From the NCBI GenBank assembly GCA_910575815.1, contig CAJTFN010000010.1, forward strand, positions 148,628 through 212,627: DNA of 64,000 nt. Reading direction: 5' to 3'. The notes beneath the pieces were generated by a model. That model was not told the origin of the DNA, searched no databases, and was given only the letters and a program-made list of their open reading frames with translations. Of the stretch, positions 62,195 through 64,000 are shown piece by piece; position 1 is the first letter of the stretch, and each line of letters opens with the position of its first letter. This DNA is from Oscillospiraceae bacterium. GTDB taxonomy: Bacteria > Bacillota > Clostridia > Oscillospirales > Oscillospiraceae. Position numbers and translations under genes: made by a program.

Positions 62195-63871
62195 ATGATG
62201 GGGAAGCTGAGTGAGCGGAGGATCGGAGGTCTGCTGGCCGCCGGGCTGCTGCTGGGCGGATTGGCGCTAGGGCTGTTTTTCTCGCCGGGGGAGGGCTATG
62301 CCTTCCCGGAGCCCTTGGAGACCACGGATGTTGGAACGACGGATTTGAGCGGCCAGGCCATTGTCGCCGACGAGACTTTTTTGTCGGACAAGGACAATCC
62401 CACGGGCAGAACCAATTTCCGCGACAAGACGCTGACGGTTGATGAGAGCTTTACCAGCAATCTGCCTCTTGTCGTACTGGATACCGGCGAGCAGGAGCCC
62501 AGGCGCAACAGCTATTACGACCATGACCGGGGATATTATGTCCCCCTGGATATCGACCCTTACGCCTACGGTACCTTCTCCCTGCTGGACAGGGAAAACG
62601 GGGTGAACCGCCTGAGCGACGTTCCCGTGCTGACGTCCTCCGTAAAACTCCGGGTCCGGGGCAACTCCTCGGGAAACTATGATAAGCGGCAGTATCTCCT
62701 CCGCTTCACAGACGAAAACGGGGGCCGCCAGCGTCAGGAGCTTCTGGGTATGGGCGCCGACAGCGACTGGATTTTGAACGTGTCCTTTATTGATAAATCC
62801 CTTCTGCGCAACTACCTGGCCTACACAGCGGCGGGGGAAATCATGCCCTATGTGCCAGACACATGCTTTTGCGAGGTGGTCTGGCGGCGGGGAGACCATT
62901 ATGAGTACGAGGGCGTCTATCTGCTGATGGAGATGATCTCCGTTGGAAAGAACCGGGTGGATTTGCCGCAGTTTGCTGAAAACAGCGCCAATCTTCCCTT
63001 TCTGATTCGACGGGACCGCTATAATCTCACCGGGACAATTTTGAACAACTACGCCGCTCGGGAGAAGCTCCTTCCCGGGTTCCTGGATGTGAAATGGCCG
63101 GATAAGGAGGTCCTGAGTGAAACGTCTGTCCAAAGAATTACCGCGCAGATCGACCGGTTTGAAGAGGCGCTCTTTGCCGGGGAGTTCGAGGACTTTATCC
63201 GGTATCGGGATTTGATCGACATGGACTCCTTTGTGGATTATTTCCTCCTGAACGAGTTCTTCCTCAATTATGACGCGGGCTTCAACTCCACCTATCTTTA
63301 CGCGGACTACGACGGAAGGCTGACAATGGGTCCCATATGGGACTTTGACCAGGCCATGGACAACAACGAGACGCAGAACGCCAATTTAAGCACAACGGCG
63401 TTCCACTCCGCCCCCTGGTTCCGGCAGATGCTGCGGGACCCGGAATTTACCCGTTTATTGATTCAGCGGTATGGGGAGCTTCGGCGGAGTATTTTGTCCG
63501 ATGAGGCGATTGGGTCCTTTGTGGATGCGACGATAGAAGGCCTGGGGTCCGCCGTTGACCGGGACTGGGCCCGATGGGGGTACTTTTATTTGGAGGGCGG
63601 TTATCTGAAAGAAGAGACCCCCGGCCAGCCGGACCGCAACACCAGAACCTACGTGGGAGAAGTCGAAAAGCTGAAGACCACCCTTTCCGCCCATGGCGCG
63701 TGGATGGACGAACGGCTTGACAGCTTATATCAGTTTTCCGACCCCGGCGCACCGGAGCCCCGTCCGGAGACCGGGAAGGAGCGCCCCTGGGGCAGTCTTG
63801 GGGCGGTTGTGTTTGTAACTGCTTTCTTTGTTTCCATCTCGTTAATCCAGCGCCTGGAGCGGGGCGACTAA
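62195..63871 (+). CDS. CotH-family kinase, membrane-anchored
   Basis: This 558-residue protein has an N-terminal signal/anchor helix (about residues 10-30) and an extracytoplasmic atypical kinase domain: 'SSVKLRVRGNSSGNYDKRQY' near 150, 'DWILNVSFIDKSLLRNYLAY' near 190, and the metal-binding GPIWDFDQAMDNN near 378. A C-terminal membrane helix ('LGAVVFVTAFFVSISLI') follows. CotH phosphorylates spore coat proteins in B. subtilis; the target here is unknown. The ATG directly follows the DUF4956 stop. Confidence 0.9.
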   Translation: MMGKLSERRIGGLLAAGLLLGGLALGLFFSPGEGYAFPEPLETTDVGTTDLSGQAIVADETFLSDKDNPTGRTNFRDKTLTVDESFTSNLPLVVLDTGEQEPRRNSYYDHDRGYYVPLDIDPYAYGTFSLLDRENGVNRLSDVPVLTSSVKLRVRGNSSGNYDKRQYLLRFTDENGGRQRQELLGMGADSDWILNVSFIDKSLLRNYLAYTAAGEIMPYVPDTCFCEVVWRRGDHYEYEGVYLLMEMISVGKNRVDLPQFAENSANLPFLIRRDRYNLTGTILNNYAAREKLLPGFLDVKWPDKEVLSETSVQRITAQIDRFEEALFAGEFEDFIRYRDLIDMDSFVDYFLLNEFFLNYDAGFNSTYLYADYDGRLTMGPIWDFDQAMDNNETQNANLSTTAFHSAPWFRQMLRDPEFTRLLIQRYGELRRSILSDEAIGSFVDATIEGLGSAVDRDWARWGYFYLEGGYLKEETPGQPDRNTRTYVGEVEKLKTTLSAHGAWMDERLDSLYQFSDPGAPEPRPETGKERPWGSLGAVVFVTAFFVSISLIQRLERGD

Positions 63872-64000
63872 CCAAAAAGTCTGCAAAGGAAAAGTCAATA
63901 GAAAATTTACAGAAAAGTGAAGAAGGAAGAAGGGGGTAAAAGGGGGTAAAAAAGGCACAACAACAAGACCACCGCAGGAACGCTGGTCTGGGAAAGAATT
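63872..64000. other. Window end, no gene
   Basis: A purine-rich stretch with GGGGGTAAAA repeated twice (about 63934-63953). No terminator is obvious after the CotH gene within the window. Confidence 0.4.

Overview
The window looks like a chromosomal segment of a strictly anaerobic, GC-rich member of the Clostridia, probably an Oscillospiraceae-type gut bacterium. This is inferred from gene content: pyruvate:ferredoxin oxidoreductase, an indolepyruvate:ferredoxin oxidoreductase operon, Firmicutes-style holB-ricT and ffs-dnaX neighbourhoods, SLH-domain proteins, strong AGGAGG ribosome binding sites and TTGACA/TATAAT promoters. No 16S rRNA gene is present, so the taxon is not proven.

Region 1 (1-10075) is an accessory island. 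It opens with the 3' end of an IS5-like transposase and a 327-bp MITE-like element (167-493). An AT-rich stretch follows, with a NAGPA-type phosphodiester glycosidase, a membrane RCC1-repeat protein, an unknown membrane-anchored protein and a SleB-type cell wall hydrolase. Several long-stem inverted repeats separate these genes. A recombination module comes next: XRE regulator, 31-codon small ORF, DinG/XPD-like helicase, excisionase and tyrosine integrase. It abuts the 3' end of an initiator tRNA-Met gene that is paired with tRNA-Leu(UAA). The arrangement is that of an integrative element in a tRNA gene; its far end is not visible.

Region 2 (10250-20080) holds the tRNA promoter, a decayed CHAP/SLH gene, and rpoB-rpoC with their own consensus promoter and a perfect terminator. 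No ribosomal protein genes precede rpoB.

Region 3 (20080-46230) is mostly core. It has comM, an XRE regulator and PFOR (nifJ). A long minus-strand operon runs apbE, NusG-II protein, Gx transporter, CbbX/SpoVK-like AAA protein, membrane protein and secreted M3 peptidase, and an S41-SLH protease lies next to it. Then come a DUF4127 lipoprotein, ybaB, dnaX, the SRP RNA gene, gapA, L-asparaginase, and holB-ricT-HAD phosphatase.

Region 4 (46460-52060) has a four-gene operon: iorA-like, iorB-like, an 85-residue small protein and an FrhB-like flavoprotein. It converges on an isolated phage-type lysis cassette (coiled-coil membrane protein, holin-like proteins, CHAP endolysin).

Region 5 (52200-64000) has ftsH, a GNAT acetyltransferase, malQ, a Na/Pi symporter-PhoU fusion, a hypothetical protein, a serine recombinase with no canonical start codon, a nested hairpin element, and the trio VTC polyphosphate polymerase-like / DUF4956 / CotH kinase.

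A 281-bp, nearly identical and highly structured repeat occurs twice in inverted orientation (about 20.3-20.6 kb and 52.2-52.5 kb), bracketing 32 kb. All function calls are from reading the sequence; no database search was run.
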